Shown piece after piece: positions 34,630-45,009 of a stretch of 64,000 nt of DNA. The stretch is taken from the NCBI GenBank assembly GCA_947625225.1, contig CANQNQ010000002.1, positions 116,221 to 180,220 on the forward strand, read 5' to 3'. The position numbers and the translations under genes were made by a program. How positions within the stretch are numbered: the stretch's first letter is position 1; each line of letters starts with the position of its first letter. The notes under the pieces are model-generated. The model was given only the letters and a program-made list of their open reading frames with translations, was not told the origin of the DNA and searched no databases. The stretch comes from an uncultured Clostridia bacterium. Its GTDB lineage: Bacteria > Bacillota > Clostridia > Christensenellales > CAG-917.

Positions 34630-34639
34630 ACCTGTATTG
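34630..34639 (-). repeat. interspersed AATACAGGT repeat, copy 4
   Basis: ACCTGTATTG lies 7 bases after the PII stop and 20 bases ahead of uvrB. Confidence 0.7.
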
Positions 34640-34658
34640 AAAATAACGCGATAATGCT

Positions 34659-36614
34659 ATGAAATTTGAGCTTGTAAGCAAATATCAGCCTACGGGCGAT
34701 CAACCTCAGGCGATCGACAGGATAGTCGAGGGGCTGCAAAGCGGGTTCAACACCGAAGTTTTGCTGGGCGTTACCGGCTCGGGCAAAACTTTTACTATGG
34801 CAAACATCATCGCGCGCATGCAAAAACCCACGCTGGTCATCGCGCACAACAAGACGTTGGCCGCGCAGCTGTGCAACGAACTTAAGGAATTTTTCCCAAA
34901 AAACCGCGTGGAATTTTTTGTGTCCTACTACGACTACTACCAGCCCGAAGCGTACATCCCGCGCACGGACACCTACATCGAAAAGGATCTTGCCGTCAAC
35001 GACGAGATAGACAAGCTGCGCAACAGCGCCACCGCGTCGCTGTGCGAGCGCGAGGACACCATAGTTGTGGCAAGTGTGTCCTGCATATACGGTCTGGGCG
35101 CGCCCACGGACTACTTCGAGCAGGCGATATCCATTCGCGAGGGGGACGAGATAGACCGCAACGCCCTAGCCCGCAGGCTTGTGGATATACAGTACAAGCG
35201 CGCAGACTTCGACTTTGTGCGCTCCACCTTCCGCATGAGGGGGGACACGGTGGACATCTTCCCGTCCACCAGCTCGGAGATCGCCGTCAGGGTGGAATTT
35301 TTCGGCGACACGGTGGACAGGATATGCGAGATAGACGGCGTGACGGGCAAGGTGGTCAATGAGCTTGAGCACACCCTGATCTTCCCCGCGACGCAGTACG
35401 TCATAAGCGGCGACAAGGAGGGGATACTGAGGCGCATCATGCAGGACAAGCAGAAGCGCGTGCAGTATTTTCAGGACAACGGCAAACTTATCGAGGCGCA
35501 GCGCATAGACGAGCGCGTCAACTACGACGTGGAGATGATACGCGAGGTGGGATATTGCAGCGGCATAGAAAACTACTCGCGCTATTTCGACGGCAGACAG
35601 CCCGGGCAGGCGCCGTACACGCTGCTTGACTTTTTCCCCAAAGATTTCATCACCTTTATAGACGAAAGCCACATGACCATCCCGCAGATACACGGCATGT
35701 ACAACGGCGACAGGGCGCGCAAGTTCAACCTTGTGGAGTACGGCTTCAGGCTGCCCTCCGCGTACGACAACCGCCCGCTCACATTTGAAGAATTTGACAG
35801 CCGCATACGCCAGATGGTGTGCATGTCCGCAACTCCCGCCAAGTACGAGCTGGACAGGGCGGACGACGTGGCGGAACAGATCATCCGCCCGACGGGACTG
35901 CTGGATCCCGAGGTTACAGTGAAGCCCATACAGGGGCAGATAGACGACCTCATCGAGGAGATCCGCCGCGTGGTGGAGCAAAAGGGCAGGGTGCTTGTCA
36001 CTACGCTCACCAAAAAGATGGCGGAAAACCTCACCGACTACCTCAAGGAGGTTGGCGTGCGAGTGAAGTACATGCACTCCGACATAGACACGCTTGAGCG
36101 CATGGAGATCGTGCGCGGGCTGAGAGAGGGCGAGTTTGACGTGCTGGTGGGCATCAACCTGTTGCGCGAGGGTCTCGACCTCCCCGAAGTTATGCTTGTC
36201 GCCATCCTCGACGCGGACAAGGAAGGCTTTTTGCGCAGCGAGAGCGCCCTCATCCAGACTATAGGCAGGGCGGCGAGAAACGACAAGGGCAGAGTTGTGA
36301 TGTACGCCGACAACATGACGGACAGCATGAAGCGCGCCATAGACGAGACCAACCGCCGTCGCCGCATACAGGACGAGTACAACAAGGCGCACGGCATCGT
36401 GCCAAAGACGGTGGTCAGCACCATCAAAAACGCGTTGGAGATCACCAAGAAGGCAAAGAAGAACGAGCTGCTGTCATATAAGGATATAAGCGCTGAGATA
36501 GAGCGCGTGAAGGGCATGATGAAGGTGGCGGCGTCGGAGCTTGACTTTGAAAAGGCGATAGTTCTGCGCGACCGCATGGAGGAGCTTAAACGCCAACTGC
36601 GCAAGCTGAGCTGA
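34659..36614 (+). CDS. uvrB: excinuclease ABC subunit UvrB, 651 aa
   Basis: Damage-verifying helicase-like subunit of nucleotide excision repair. Walker A GVTGSGKT is at about residues 38-45, the beta-hairpin region [20 protein letters not shown] near 92-111, DESH near 335, helicase motifs VI (QTIGRAARN) near 535, and the UvrC-binding UVR motif at the end ([15 protein letters not shown]). Length is typical. No strong ribosome binding site precedes the ATG; the gene is only 36 bases behind the PII gene. uvrA follows. Confidence 0.97.
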   Translation: MKFELVSKYQPTGDQPQAIDRIVEGLQSGFNTEVLLGVTGSGKTFTMANIIARMQKPTLVIAHNKTLAAQLCNELKEFFPKNRVEFFVSYYDYYQPEAYIPRTDTYIEKDLAVNDEIDKLRNSATASLCEREDTIVVASVSCIYGLGAPTDYFEQAISIREGDEIDRNALARRLVDIQYKRADFDFVRSTFRMRGDTVDIFPSTSSEIAVRVEFFGDTVDRICEIDGVTGKVVNELEHTLIFPATQYVISGDKEGILRRIMQDKQKRVQYFQDNGKLIEAQRIDERVNYDVEMIREVGYCSGIENYSRYFDGRQPGQAPYTLLDFFPKDFITFIDESHMTIPQIHGMYNGDRARKFNLVEYGFRLPSAYDNRPLTFEEFDSRIRQMVCMSATPAKYELDRADDVAEQIIRPTGLLDPEVTVKPIQGQIDDLIEEIRRVVEQKGRVLVTTLTKKMAENLTDYLKEVGVRVKYMHSDIDTLERMEIVRGLREGEFDVLVGINLLREGLDLPEVMLVAILDADKEGFLRSESALIQTIGRAARNDKGRVVMYADNMTDSMKRAIDETNRRRRIQDEYNKAHGIVPKTVVSTIKNALEITKKAKKNELLSYKDISAEIERVKGMMKVAASELDFEKAIVLRDRMEELKRQLRKLS

Positions 36615-36622
36615 GCAAAAGC

Positions 36623-36643
36623 GCAATACAGGTGCGCATTTTT
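36623..36643 (+). repeat. interspersed AATACAGGT repeat, copy 5
   Basis: GCAATACAGGTGCGCATTTTT, 8 bases after the uvrB stop; this is the best match to the consensus. Confidence 0.85.
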
Positions 36644-36662
36644 GAAAAAAAAGAATATGTAT

Positions 36663-36680
36663 CGGCAAAAATATTTGCCG
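36663..36680 (+). promoter_or_regulatory. hairpin just ahead of the uvrA ribosome binding site
   Basis: CGGCAAA-AATA-TTTGCCG is a perfect stem-loop that ends two bases before the GAGGAC site of uvrA. It could affect initiation. Confidence 0.4.
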
Positions 36681-36690
36681 TGAGGACGAC

Positions 36691-39504
36691 ATGGACAAAA
36701 TTTATATCAAGGGAGCAAGAGAAAACAATCTGAAAAACGTGGATCTTGAGATCCCGCGCGACAAGTTGGTCGTATTCACGGGGCTGTCTGGCAGCGGCAA
36801 GTCTTCGTTGGCGTTCGACACCATATTCGCCGAGGGTCAGCGCAGGTACGTGGAGAGCCTGTCAAGCTACGCGCGCATGTTTTTGGGGCAGATGCAAAAA
36901 CCCGATGTGGACTACATCGAGGGGCTTTCGCCCGCCGTTTCCATTGACCAGAAGACCACTTCGCACAATCCGCGCTCCACGGTGGGCACCGTGACTGAAA
37001 TATACGACTATCTCAGGCTGCTCTATGCCAGGATAGGCACTCCTCACTGCCCAAAATGCGGCAGGGCGATAGAGCGGCAGACCGTGGACCAGATAGCGGA
37101 CAGGATCTTGCAACGCAAGGGCAGCAAATTGCAGGTGCTTGCGCCCATGGTGCGCGGCCGTAAAGGCGAGTACCGCAAGGAGCTTGAACAACTTAAGCGC
37201 GCGGGCTACGTGCGCGTCAGGGTGGACGGCATCAACTACACGCTGGACGAGAGCATAGAGCTTGACAAAAACGTCAAGCACAACATAAGCGTCGTCGTGG
37301 ACAGGATAGTCGTCAAGGAGGGCGTAGAGAGCAGATTGACGGAGGCAATAGAGACCGCCATCAAACTTGCCGAAGGACTTGTCATCGCCGATTTTGATGG
37401 GGATGAGGTGCTGTTTTCCACAAAATATGCCTGTCCGGACTGCGGGCTGTCCTTCGAGGAGCTTACCCCAAGGCTGTTTTCCTTCAACAATCCCTACGGC
37501 GCGTGTCCCGAGTGCGGCGGCATAGGCTTCAGGCAGGAGATAGACACCAATCTGCTGATCGGCGATTGGGGCAAGAGCATCATGCAGGGCGCCATAGAGG
37601 CGAGCGGCTGGGACATAAAGACGTCGGGCAGACTGTACGAGTTCAAGGCGCTGGCAAAGGCGTACGGCTTTTCGCTGGACACGCCCTTCAATCAGCTTTC
37701 CGACGACGTGCAACAGCTGATTTTTTACGGGACATACGGCGACAAATACCCCGTGGAGTACAATTCGCGCGGGTTCAGCGGCTTTTATATGAGCGGATTC
37801 GAGGGGATAGCGCGCAATCTGATGCGTCGCTACAACGAGACGGAATCCGACCTCATCAAGGCGGAGATCGTCAAGTATATGAAGGAAGTCCCGTGCTCCA
37901 AGTGCCACGGCAAGAGGCTTAAGCCCGAGGCGCTTGCGGTCACCGTGGGAGGCAAAAATATATTTGAGATGACCGAGATGTCCGTGGGCAATCTCAGGGC
38001 GTTTTTGCAGGCGCTGGAGCTTACCCCCACGCAGCGGCTCATCGCCGACCGCATCCTCAAGGAGATTTGCGCGCGCCTGGAGTTTTTGGTCAACGTGGGG
38101 CTGGATTACCTCACGCTGTCCCGCTCCGCTTCCACACTGTCCGGCGGCGAGTCGCAACGCATAAGGCTTGCCACGCAGATAGGCAGCGGGCTGACCGGCG
38201 TGCTGTATATACTTGACGAGCCAAGCATAGGCCTGCATCAAAAGGACAACGAGAGGCTGCTTGCCTCCCTCAAAAACCTGCGCGACCTTGGCAACACGCT
38301 TATTGTCGTGGAGCACGACGAGGAGACCATGCGCAACGCGGACTTCATCGTGGACATAGGTCCCGGCGCAGGTCTGCACGGCGGCAAAGTGGTGGCGGCG
38401 GGCGGCATAGACGACATCATAGCCAGCCCCGATTCCATCACAGGCAAGTATCTCAGCGGAGAATATAAGATAGAGGTGCCGCTTGCGAGGCGGCAGGGCA
38501 ACGGCAACTGCCTCACGATACGCGGCGCGCGTCGCAACAACCTTCAAAATATCGACGTAAGCATACCCCTCGGCGCGTTCACTTGCGTAACGGGCGTGTC
38601 GGGCAGCGGCAAATCCAGCCTCATAAACGACATATTGTACCCCGTGCTGTCCCACAAACTGATGAACAGCCGCAAAGTCGAGCCCGATTGCGACGGCATA
38701 GAGGGCATAGAGTTTGTGGACAAGGTCATCGGCATAGACCAAAGCCCCATCGGCAAGACGCCGCGCTCCAATCCCGCCACATACACGGGGGTGTTCACCC
38801 CCATCCGCGAGCTGTTCGCATCCCTTCCCGACGCGAAGATGAGGGGATATACGGCGGGGCGCTTCTCCTTCAACGTCAGCGGCGGCCGCTGCGAGCATTG
38901 CTCCGGCGACGGCATAATCAAGATAGAGATGCACTTCTTGCCCGACGTGTATGTGCCCTGCGAGGTGTGTAAGGGCGCAAGATACAACCGCGAAACGCTG
39001 GAAGTGCAATACAAGGGCAAAAATATAAACGACGTGCTTGAGATGACCATCGAGGAAGCGGTGGAATTTTTCGAAAATATCCCGAAGATACGCAACAAGA
39101 TAAAGACGCTCAACGACGTCGGACTTGGCTACGTCAAGCTGGGACAGTCCTCAACCACGCTGTCCGGCGGCGAGGCGCAGCGCGTCAAGCTGGCGACGGA
39201 GCTGTCCAAGCGCTCCACGGGCAAGACCGTGTACATCCTTGACGAGCCCACGACGGGACTCCACTCCCACGACGTCAGCAAGCTCATCGGCATACTGCAA
39301 AGGCTGGTGGAGCAGGGCAACACGGTCATTGTCATAGAGCACAATCTGGACGTCATCAAGGTGGCGGACTACATCATAGACCTCGGCCCCGACGGCGGCG
39401 ACAGGGGAGGCAGAGTGGTGGCGACGGGCACGCCCGAACAGGTCGCGCGGGTCGAAGGCAGCTACACAGGGCAGTTCTTAAAGAGGATATTGCCGCAGGC
39501 TTAA
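36691..39504 (+). CDS. uvrA: excinuclease ABC subunit UvrA, 937 aa
   Basis: Damage-sensing ATPase of nucleotide excision repair. First P-loop GLSGSGKSS near residue 31, zinc-type Cys pairs (CPKCG near 120, CPDCG near 250, CPECG near 275, CEHC and CEVC near 735-760), ABC signatures TLSGGESQR near 485 and TLSGGEAQR near 825, and Walker B segments [10 protein letters not shown] and [10 protein letters not shown]. Length is normal. It follows uvrB in the order common in Gram-positive bacteria, with GAGGAC before the ATG. No clear LexA box was found. Confidence 0.98.
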   Translation: MDKIYIKGARENNLKNVDLEIPRDKLVVFTGLSGSGKSSLAFDTIFAEGQRRYVESLSSYARMFLGQMQKPDVDYIEGLSPAVSIDQKTTSHNPRSTVGTVTEIYDYLRLLYARIGTPHCPKCGRAIERQTVDQIADRILQRKGSKLQVLAPMVRGRKGEYRKELEQLKRAGYVRVRVDGINYTLDESIELDKNVKHNISVVVDRIVVKEGVESRLTEAIETAIKLAEGLVIADFDGDEVLFSTKYACPDCGLSFEELTPRLFSFNNPYGACPECGGIGFRQEIDTNLLIGDWGKSIMQGAIEASGWDIKTSGRLYEFKALAKAYGFSLDTPFNQLSDDVQQLIFYGTYGDKYPVEYNSRGFSGFYMSGFEGIARNLMRRYNETESDLIKAEIVKYMKEVPCSKCHGKRLKPEALAVTVGGKNIFEMTEMSVGNLRAFLQALELTPTQRLIADRILKEICARLEFLVNVGLDYLTLSRSASTLSGGESQRIRLATQIGSGLTGVLYILDEPSIGLHQKDNERLLASLKNLRDLGNTLIVVEHDEETMRNADFIVDIGPGAGLHGGKVVAAGGIDDIIASPDSITGKYLSGEYKIEVPLARRQGNGNCLTIRGARRNNLQNIDVSIPLGAFTCVTGVSGSGKSSLINDILYPVLSHKLMNSRKVEPDCDGIEGIEFVDKVIGIDQSPIGKTPRSNPATYTGVFTPIRELFASLPDAKMRGYTAGRFSFNVSGGRCEHCSGDGIIKIEMHFLPDVYVPCEVCKGARYNRETLEVQYKGKNINDVLEMTIEEAVEFFENIPKIRNKIKTLNDVGLGYVKLGQSSTTLSGGEAQRVKLATELSKRSTGKTVYILDEPTTGLHSHDVSKLIGILQRLVEQGNTVIVIEHNLDVIKVADYIIDLGPDGGDRGGRVVATGTPEQVARVEGSYTGQFLKRILPQA

Positions 39505-39516
39505 AGCGTAAAAACT

Positions 39517-39538
39517 CAATACAGGTCGCAATTTTGCA
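39517..39538 (+). repeat. interspersed AATACAGGT repeat, copy 6
   Basis: CAATACAGGTCGCAATTTTG, 12 bases after the uvrA stop and directly before the terminator. Confidence 0.85.
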
Positions 39539-39568
39539 AAAAAAAATCACCCCATCGGGTGATTTTTT
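39539..39568. terminator. bidirectional terminator between uvrA and the convergent gene
   Basis: AATCACCC-CATC-GGGTGATT with A8 before and T6 after the stem. Confidence 0.85.
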
Positions 39569-39584
39569 CCATATACGCGATATT

Positions 39585-40427
39585 TCAATCGTTGCGTTTG
39601 AACGAGCGCGAATCGTCATAGTCTATCTCGTCGCCCGCGTTCTTGCGACGCGCGTTGCGCTTGCCGCTTTGCTCCTTGGAGGGCTTGAACAGCAACACCA
39701 TTATGAGCGCCGCGGGGACGCATATGCCGATGATAAGCACTATCCTCAGCGCAAGCGAGGTGTTGGGCGCTATGTTGCCGCCCTCTGTGATGCCGCTGCC
39801 TTCCTCTTCGGGTTTGGCTTGTTCGGCGATCAGCAGTTGGCGCTCCGCCTCCGTCTTTGCCTGGTAGGGAAGGTTGAACGGTTGCAAGCTTTCGCGCGGG
39901 ATAAAACCGTACGTCGTCACATTGGAAGAGTCCGTCACGGAGCAATATATCTCCGTATCGTCCTCGTCAAAGCCGAGCAGTTTGATTATGTCGCTGTCGA
40001 CAACGTCCCTGCCGCCCACGTTTGCGGTCGCGCCCTCGGCGAGGTACAGTCTCTGTTCGGGATGAAGTTTTTCGTTTTCCTCAAAGATCATCTCCTGAGT
40101 CTGCGGCGCGGAAGCGCTCTCGTAAAAAACTTCGATGTCGCCGTACTTTGCGGAGTAGTAGTTGCCAAACAGCTTGCCTTCTATCTCTATAAAATAGCTT
40201 TCGGGAATATAGAAAGTGTCGTCGTTGTGCAGCACCTTCACGCCGGACTTGCCCGCGTACCGATTTTCGACGAGGTTGCTTGTGGGCGCCTTCAGTACCG
40301 TCCTGGTCACCTCAGCGGCGGAGGCTATCTCCCTCGTCGGAGCGCACAGGGCAACCGCGCCGCACAATATGAGCAGCGCCGTCAATGCGACAAGCAGACA
40401 GACAATTTTTACCTTATATGTTTTCAT
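39585..40427 (-). CDS. secreted or membrane protein of unknown function, 280 aa
   Basis: Signal-peptide-like N terminus (residues 1-27, Lys then Leu/Ala-rich, ending near CGAVALCAP), a soluble region of about 200 residues with an SH3-like alternation of short strands (GVKVLHNDDTFYIPESY, TYGFIPRESLQPF), a second membrane helix near 228-248 and a charged C-terminal tail rich in Arg, Lys and Asp. The domain would be extracellular with both ends anchored or the signal cleaved. ATG at 40427 has only a weak site. I do not recognise the family. Confidence 0.65.
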   Translation of the reverse strand: MKTYKVKIVCLLVALTALLILCGAVALCAPTREIASAAEVTRTVLKAPTSNLVENRYAGKSGVKVLHNDDTFYIPESYFIEIEGKLFGNYYSAKYGDIEVFYESASAPQTQEMIFEENEKLHPEQRLYLAEGATANVGGRDVVDSDIIKLLGFDEDDTEIYCSVTDSSNVTTYGFIPRESLQPFNLPYQAKTEAERQLLIAEQAKPEEEGSGITEGGNIAPNTSLALRIVLIIGICVPAALIMVLLFKPSKEQSGKRNARRKNAGDEIDYDDSRSFKRND

Positions 40428-40563
40428 ACTTTTTATATCATACAACAATTGCCGCCAAATTGAAAGGCTTTGAAGCAATTTTCAGCGGAAAATTTTGAAA
40501 GATATGCAAATTGTGCGTCATAATTCTTTGTCAAATCGCGATTTTGGGCTTTATGCTTGTGGC

Positions 40564-42000
40564 ATGGACGACCGTGACAGCGTAAGAACGCTGATAGACA
40601 TTGACAATGAAATCAAGGCGCGCGGACAGGACGCGCTTGCGGGCTACAATCGCGACCGCGTGCATCTCAAGCAGATGCTATTTCACCGCTGCCTCAAGCG
40701 CAACAGATGGGTGTTTGGCGGCAACCGCACGGGCAAGACGGAGTGCGGCGCGGTGGAGTGCGTATGGCTGGCGAGGGGCACGCATCCCTTCAGACCCAAC
40801 CGCGAAAACGTAAACGGCTGGGTTGTCAGCCTCACTCAGCAGGTACAGCGCGACGTGGCGCAGGCAAAGGTGCTCAAATACCTGCCGCGGCGCTGCATCC
40901 TGGACATAGTCATGCGCGAGGGCAGGCAGAGCGCGCCCGAATACGGCGTGATAGACTACATCGTCCTGCGCAACGCGTTCGGCGGAGAAAGCCGCATCGG
41001 GTTCAGGTCCTGCGATCAGGGCAGGGAGAAATTTCAGGGGACATCCCTCGATTTTGTGTGGTTTGACGAGGAGCCGCCCAAGGACATCTACGACGAGTGT
41101 CGCATGCGCGTGTTCGACCGCAGAGGGGACATATTCGGCACGATGACTCCGCTGAAGGGGCTGACCTGGGTGTATGACGAGATAGAGCTGAATTGCAACG
41201 ACGACCCCGAAGTGTGGTGTGAATACATCGAGTGGCGGGACAATCCCTACCTTGACGCGGACGAGATAGCGGCGATGGAAAAAGTCATACCATCAAGCGA
41301 GCAGCAGTCGCGCAGATTTGGCAAATTTTTTAGCGGCGAGGGGCTTGTTTACCCCGAATTCGACGCCAACGTACACGTCATACCGCCCTTCGACGTGCCA
41401 AAGGAGTGGCAGGCGGAGATCTCCATAGACCCCGGGCTTACCAATCCCACCAGCTGCCACTTTTACGCGGTGGACTACGATGGCGTCATATACGTGGTGG
41501 CGGAGCACTTCGAGGGCAACAAAAACGTGGACTACCACGCGGCGAAACTGTTTGAGATAGCCGACCGCCTAGGCTGGAAGAGGGACGCAAAAGGGAGGCT
41601 GAGCGCGCTGATAGACAGCTCCGCCAATCAGCATACGCTTGCCAGTTCCAAGAGCGTGGCGGAACTGTTTGCCGAAAGGGGAATATTGGTCAATTGCAAC
41701 GTAAACAAGGACTTGTACAGCGGGATCCAGCGCGTAAAGTCGCTGTTTGAGCAAAGACCGCCCGCCATATACATATTTTCAAACTGCGTGAACCTCATAC
41801 GCGAGCTCAAAAGCTATTGGTGGGGGAGCAACGACCGCCCCAAAAAGGTGGACGATCACGCTCTGGACGAGTTGAGGTATTTTGTGATGACTCAGCCCCG
41901 CCCCGCGCTGCCGCCCGTGAGGGAAAAGACGGTGATAGAGCGCGACAAGGACAGAATGATGCGAAATATAAGAAGGGATAGAGGATGGATGAGGAATTGA
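40564..42000 (+). CDS. phage terminase large subunit, about 478 aa
   Basis: DNA-packaging motor of a tailed phage. Walker A GGNRTGKTE is near residues 34-42 of this start, Walker B FVWFDEEPP near 165-173, and a nuclease-type SIDPGLTNP near 285-293. Start is uncertain: in-frame ATG at 40504 and TTG at 40495 are also possible and none has a strong site. No small terminase gene precedes it; the small protein encoded just after it might serve that role. It begins a run of phage structural genes in one direction. Confidence 0.88.
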   Translation: MDDRDSVRTLIDIDNEIKARGQDALAGYNRDRVHLKQMLFHRCLKRNRWVFGGNRTGKTECGAVECVWLARGTHPFRPNRENVNGWVVSLTQQVQRDVAQAKVLKYLPRRCILDIVMREGRQSAPEYGVIDYIVLRNAFGGESRIGFRSCDQGREKFQGTSLDFVWFDEEPPKDIYDECRMRVFDRRGDIFGTMTPLKGLTWVYDEIELNCNDDPEVWCEYIEWRDNPYLDADEIAAMEKVIPSSEQQSRRFGKFFSGEGLVYPEFDANVHVIPPFDVPKEWQAEISIDPGLTNPTSCHFYAVDYDGVIYVVAEHFEGNKNVDYHAAKLFEIADRLGWKRDAKGRLSALIDSSANQHTLASSKSVAELFAERGILVNCNVNKDLYSGIQRVKSLFEQRPPAIYIFSNCVNLIRELKSYWWGSNDRPKKVDDHALDELRYFVMTQPRPALPPVREKTVIERDKDRMMRNIRRDRGWMRN

Positions 42001-42278
42001 TGGACGCCCTGCTCAAGAGGGCAAAAGGCTACACCTACGACGAGGTGCAGGAGGAGTTTGCCGTGCGCGACGACGGCGAGATAGCGCTTGTCAAGCGCAA
42101 GATAGCAAAAAAGTACTGCCCGCCCGACAGCAACGCCTTGCGCGCGTATCTGGAGCTTACAAGCAGCAGAAGCCTTGCCGACTACTCCGACGAGGAACTT
42201 GTGCGCGAGCGCGACAGGATAATAGAGGAGTACCTAAAAAATGCGGGCAAGCCCCAAAAGGACGACCCGCCCGCGTAA
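41985..42278 (+). CDS. small phage-module protein, 97 aa
   Basis: A charged, mostly helical protein with a YTYDEVQEEFAVRDDGEI segment that could be a small helix-turn-helix, followed by a basic KRKIAKKY stretch. It overlaps the terminase end by 16 bases and so is translated with it. A small terminase or packaging accessory role is possible from position but unproven. Confidence 0.65.
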   Translation: MDEELMDALLKRAKGYTYDEVQEEFAVRDDGEIALVKRKIAKKYCPPDSNALRAYLELTSSRSLADYSDEELVRERDRIIEEYLKNAGKPQKDDPPA

Positions 42279-42305
42279 AAGAGAGTGACAATTTTTTGAA
42301 AAAAC

Positions 42306-42345
42306 GCAATACAGGTGCGCAATTTGCGATATGTATTGTGTTTTT
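42306..42345 (+). repeat. interspersed AATACAGGT repeat, copy 7, in a hairpin context
   Basis: GCAATACAGGTGCGCAATTT starts 28 bases after the preceding stop. CAATAC/GTATTG and CGCA/TGCG pairs plus a following T7 would make it terminator-like. Confidence 0.75.
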
Positions 42346-42389
42346 TTGACGGATTTTGAACAATACCATAAAACAACAAGGAGAACAAC

Positions 42390-44267
42390 ATGTCTGAATT
42401 TGAACAGAAAATCGTGTCCGAAGTGACCGCCGACTTCAAAAAGAGGCAGGAGCTGAGGCGCCCCATCGAGCTGAATTGGCGACTGAACATGAATTTTGTC
42501 ATAGGCAATCAGTTCGCGCAGATATCGCCAAAGGGCGATATAGAGGACGGCGGCAAGCAGTACTTCTGGCAACAGCGCGAGGTGTACAACCACATCGCGC
42601 CCATCGTGGAGACCCGTCTTGCAAAGCTGTCGCGCGTCAAAGCGAGAGCGACCGTACGCCCCGCCACATCCGACGACGAGGACGTTGCCAGCGCGCTGCT
42701 CACCACGCATTTGCTGGACGCCGTGTGCAAGGAGAACAACTTTTCCGCTCTGCTTTCGGTGGCAAACGCCTGGAGCGAGATAACGGGCAGCGCGTTTTTC
42801 AAGGTGCTGTGGGACAGCGACCGCGGCCGCGCGCTTGACGCCGAGGGCGTCGTGCGTGAGGGCGACGTTTCCATAAGTCTGTGCCCGCCCTTCGAGATCT
42901 TTCCGGAGGACCTCGCCGTCACGGCGATAGAGCGGCAGCCCTCCATAATCCACGCCAAAGTGCTTACCACCGCCGAAGTCAAACGCATATGGGGCAAGCA
43001 GCTGAAGGGAGGGGACGTCAACGTGTTCTCCTTTGACAACGCGCAGGTGGCGGGGGGATTGGGATATACCGCGACACTGCCCAAGATAGTTAGCGAAAAG
43101 AAGGAGGACAGCGTCACCGTCATTGAAAAATACGAGCTGCCTACGGCGGAATTTCCCGCAGGCAGGTTGATAATCGTGGCTGAGGACGAGCTGTTGTACT
43201 ACGGCGACTTGCCCTACGTCAACGGCGACGACGGCAGCCGCACATATCCCTTTGTCAGGCAGGTGTGCATCGAGAACCTCACCAACTTTTTCGGCACGTC
43301 GGTGGTGGAGCGCATCATCCCCGTGCAGCGCGCCTACAACGCCGTCAAAAACAGGAAGCATGAGTATATGAACAGGCTCGCGTTGGGCGTGCTGGCGGTA
43401 GAGGACGGCTCGGTGGATACGGACAGTCTGGAGGAGGAGGGACTGCCGCCCGGAAAAGTACTTGTTTACAGACAGGGCAGCGCTCCGCCCGTCATGATGA
43501 ACACGGGACAGGTGCCCGTGGAGTTTGCCAGAGAGGAGGAAAAGCTGCTCAACGAATTTGTGATGATAAGCGGCGTAAGCGAGGTCACCACCTATTCGCA
43601 GGTGCCATCCAACATTGCGTCGGGCGTGGCGATATCGCTGCTGCTTGAGCAGGACGACACGCGCATATCCCTCACCGCGGACAGCCTCAGGGAGTGCGTC
43701 AAGCAGATGAGCAAGCAGATAATCAGATTGTACCGCCAATACGCCAAAGTGCCCAGACTAAAGCGCATCACGGGCGAAAACGGAGACGTGGAGATAGCCG
43801 CGTTCTCTTCGGGCAATCTGGGAAGCGAGGACATTGTGTTTGACACCATCAACGACATCGAGGACACGCTTTCCGCCCGCCGCGCGATGGTCTACGACCT
43901 ACTCAAGTTGGGACTGTTCTCCGATGAGGACGGCAAGATGGACAGCGGCACAAAGGCGAAGCTGTTTGAGATACTCGGCTTCGGCAATTGGGAGAGCGGC
44001 AGGGACTCGGACGACGTCCACCGCAAGAAGGCGCTCAAAGAAAACATCGAGCTTGAGCGCGGCGACGTGACTCCCGACGTGTACGACGACCACGCGCTGC
44101 ACATCGAGGAACACGTCAAACTGTGCGTATCCTCAAAGTGCACCCGCGACAGGGAGTTCCGCGACAGAGTGGCAAGGCACATCGCCAGCCACAACGAACT
44201 GATGAACCTCGGCGGAGGCGTGGAGCAGCTTGAGAGACAATTTATGGAGGACGGCGCAAATGAATGA
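42390..44267 (+). CDS. phage portal protein, 625 aa
   Basis: Large portal-type protein that would form the ring through which DNA enters the capsid. Features are the N-terminal helical WRLNMNFVIGNQFAQI segment, HIAPIVETRLAKLSRVKA near residue 70, a long central helical region and the tail with EHVKLCVSSKCTRD. Length fits large podovirus-type portals. AAGGAG precedes the ATG. It overlaps the next gene by 8 bases. Assignment depends on segment similarity and on its place between terminase and capsid genes. Confidence 0.82.
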   Translation: MSEFEQKIVSEVTADFKKRQELRRPIELNWRLNMNFVIGNQFAQISPKGDIEDGGKQYFWQQREVYNHIAPIVETRLAKLSRVKARATVRPATSDDEDVASALLTTHLLDAVCKENNFSALLSVANAWSEITGSAFFKVLWDSDRGRALDAEGVVREGDVSISLCPPFEIFPEDLAVTAIERQPSIIHAKVLTTAEVKRIWGKQLKGGDVNVFSFDNAQVAGGLGYTATLPKIVSEKKEDSVTVIEKYELPTAEFPAGRLIIVAEDELLYYGDLPYVNGDDGSRTYPFVRQVCIENLTNFFGTSVVERIIPVQRAYNAVKNRKHEYMNRLALGVLAVEDGSVDTDSLEEEGLPPGKVLVYRQGSAPPVMMNTGQVPVEFAREEEKLLNEFVMISGVSEVTTYSQVPSNIASGVAISLLLEQDDTRISLTADSLRECVKQMSKQIIRLYRQYAKVPRLKRITGENGDVEIAAFSSGNLGSEDIVFDTINDIEDTLSARRAMVYDLLKLGLFSDEDGKMDSGTKAKLFEILGFGNWESGRDSDDVHRKKALKENIELERGDVTPDVYDDHALHIEEHVKLCVSSKCTRDREFRDRVARHIASHNELMNLGGGVEQLERQFMEDGANE

Positions 44268-44997
44268 GGATATTGTGGATATAAGCATAAACGACGGCGA
44301 AGGAAAAGGCATCGACGTTCAGGACGTGGATTTTTATCCATACGCGGAAAAACCCGATACAGGTACGCATTTTGCCCCAAAAGACGAGCAAACAGACGCC
44401 ACGCAAGACGCGGCGCGTGACTACGACAATACGGCGGGCGGCGGCTTAACGGAGCGCGCCGACGTCGACAAATATAACGGCAAAGATACAAAGTACGGCA
44501 AATTCAAAAACCCGACCGAACTGCTTAAGGCATACGGCCAACTTGAAAAGGAGTTTACACGCCGCTCCCAGCGTCTCAAGGAGCTGGAGGAGGGCGCCGC
44601 TCCCTTCAAGAGCGAAAAAGAGTGGAAGGGCGCAGTGGACAAGTTTTTTGAGCAAACCCCATCTGCGCGCGCCTTCGCAAAGGATATCGCAAACGAGATA
44701 ATCGCGCATCCCGAGCTTAAGCGCAGCCGCGACTGCTTCAACATCGCGCTCACTCACGTGCTTATAGACAAGTTCCGCACGCCCGAACAGCTGATGTCGG
44801 ACGGACAATTTTTGAAGGAGTACGTCTTCAACTCTCCGGTGGTGAGGGACACGGTCATCGCTGAGTACCTCAGCTCGCTGCGCAACGGACAGCCGCCTCA
44901 CACCATGGCAAACGGCGGCATGCAAATCGTAGCGCCCGCAAAGAAGCCGGGGAGCATCGAGGAGGCCGGACTTATGTTTTTGAAAAATAACAAGTAA
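44260..44997 (+). CDS. scaffold-like phage protein, 245 aa
   Basis: A hydrophilic, acidic protein with an unstructured first 85 residues, a coiled-coil-like QLEKEFTRRSQRLKELEEG stretch near 95-113 and a helical C-terminal half. Position between portal and capsid gene and composition suit a scaffolding protein. ATG at 44260 follows GGAGG and overlaps the portal stop. Repeat copy 8 lies in the disordered N-terminal part. Confidence 0.65.
   Translation: MNEDIVDISINDGEGKGIDVQDVDFYPYAEKPDTGTHFAPKDEQTDATQDAARDYDNTAGGGLTERADVDKYNGKDTKYGKFKNPTELLKAYGQLEKEFTRRSQRLKELEEGAAPFKSEKEWKGAVDKFFEQTPSARAFAKDIANEIIAHPELKRSRDCFNIALTHVLIDKFRTPEQLMSDGQFLKEYVFNSPVVRDTVIAEYLSSLRNGQPPHTMANGGMQIVAPAKKPGSIEEAGLMFLKNNK
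44355..44373 (+). repeat. interspersed repeat, copy 8, inside the scaffold-like gene
   Basis: CGATACAGGTACGCATTTT encodes part of the disordered N-terminal region. Confidence 0.65.
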
Positions 44998-45009
44998 GGA
45001 GAATTTTGT

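Noticed and set aside
34600..34660. LexA/SOS box ahead of uvrB
   Set aside because: No GAAC-N4-GTTC-type palindrome is present upstream; only the interspersed repeat is there.
40428..40563. Attachment site at the left edge of the phage module
   Set aside because: No tRNA overlap and no direct repeat matching the right edge near 49850-50080 was seen.
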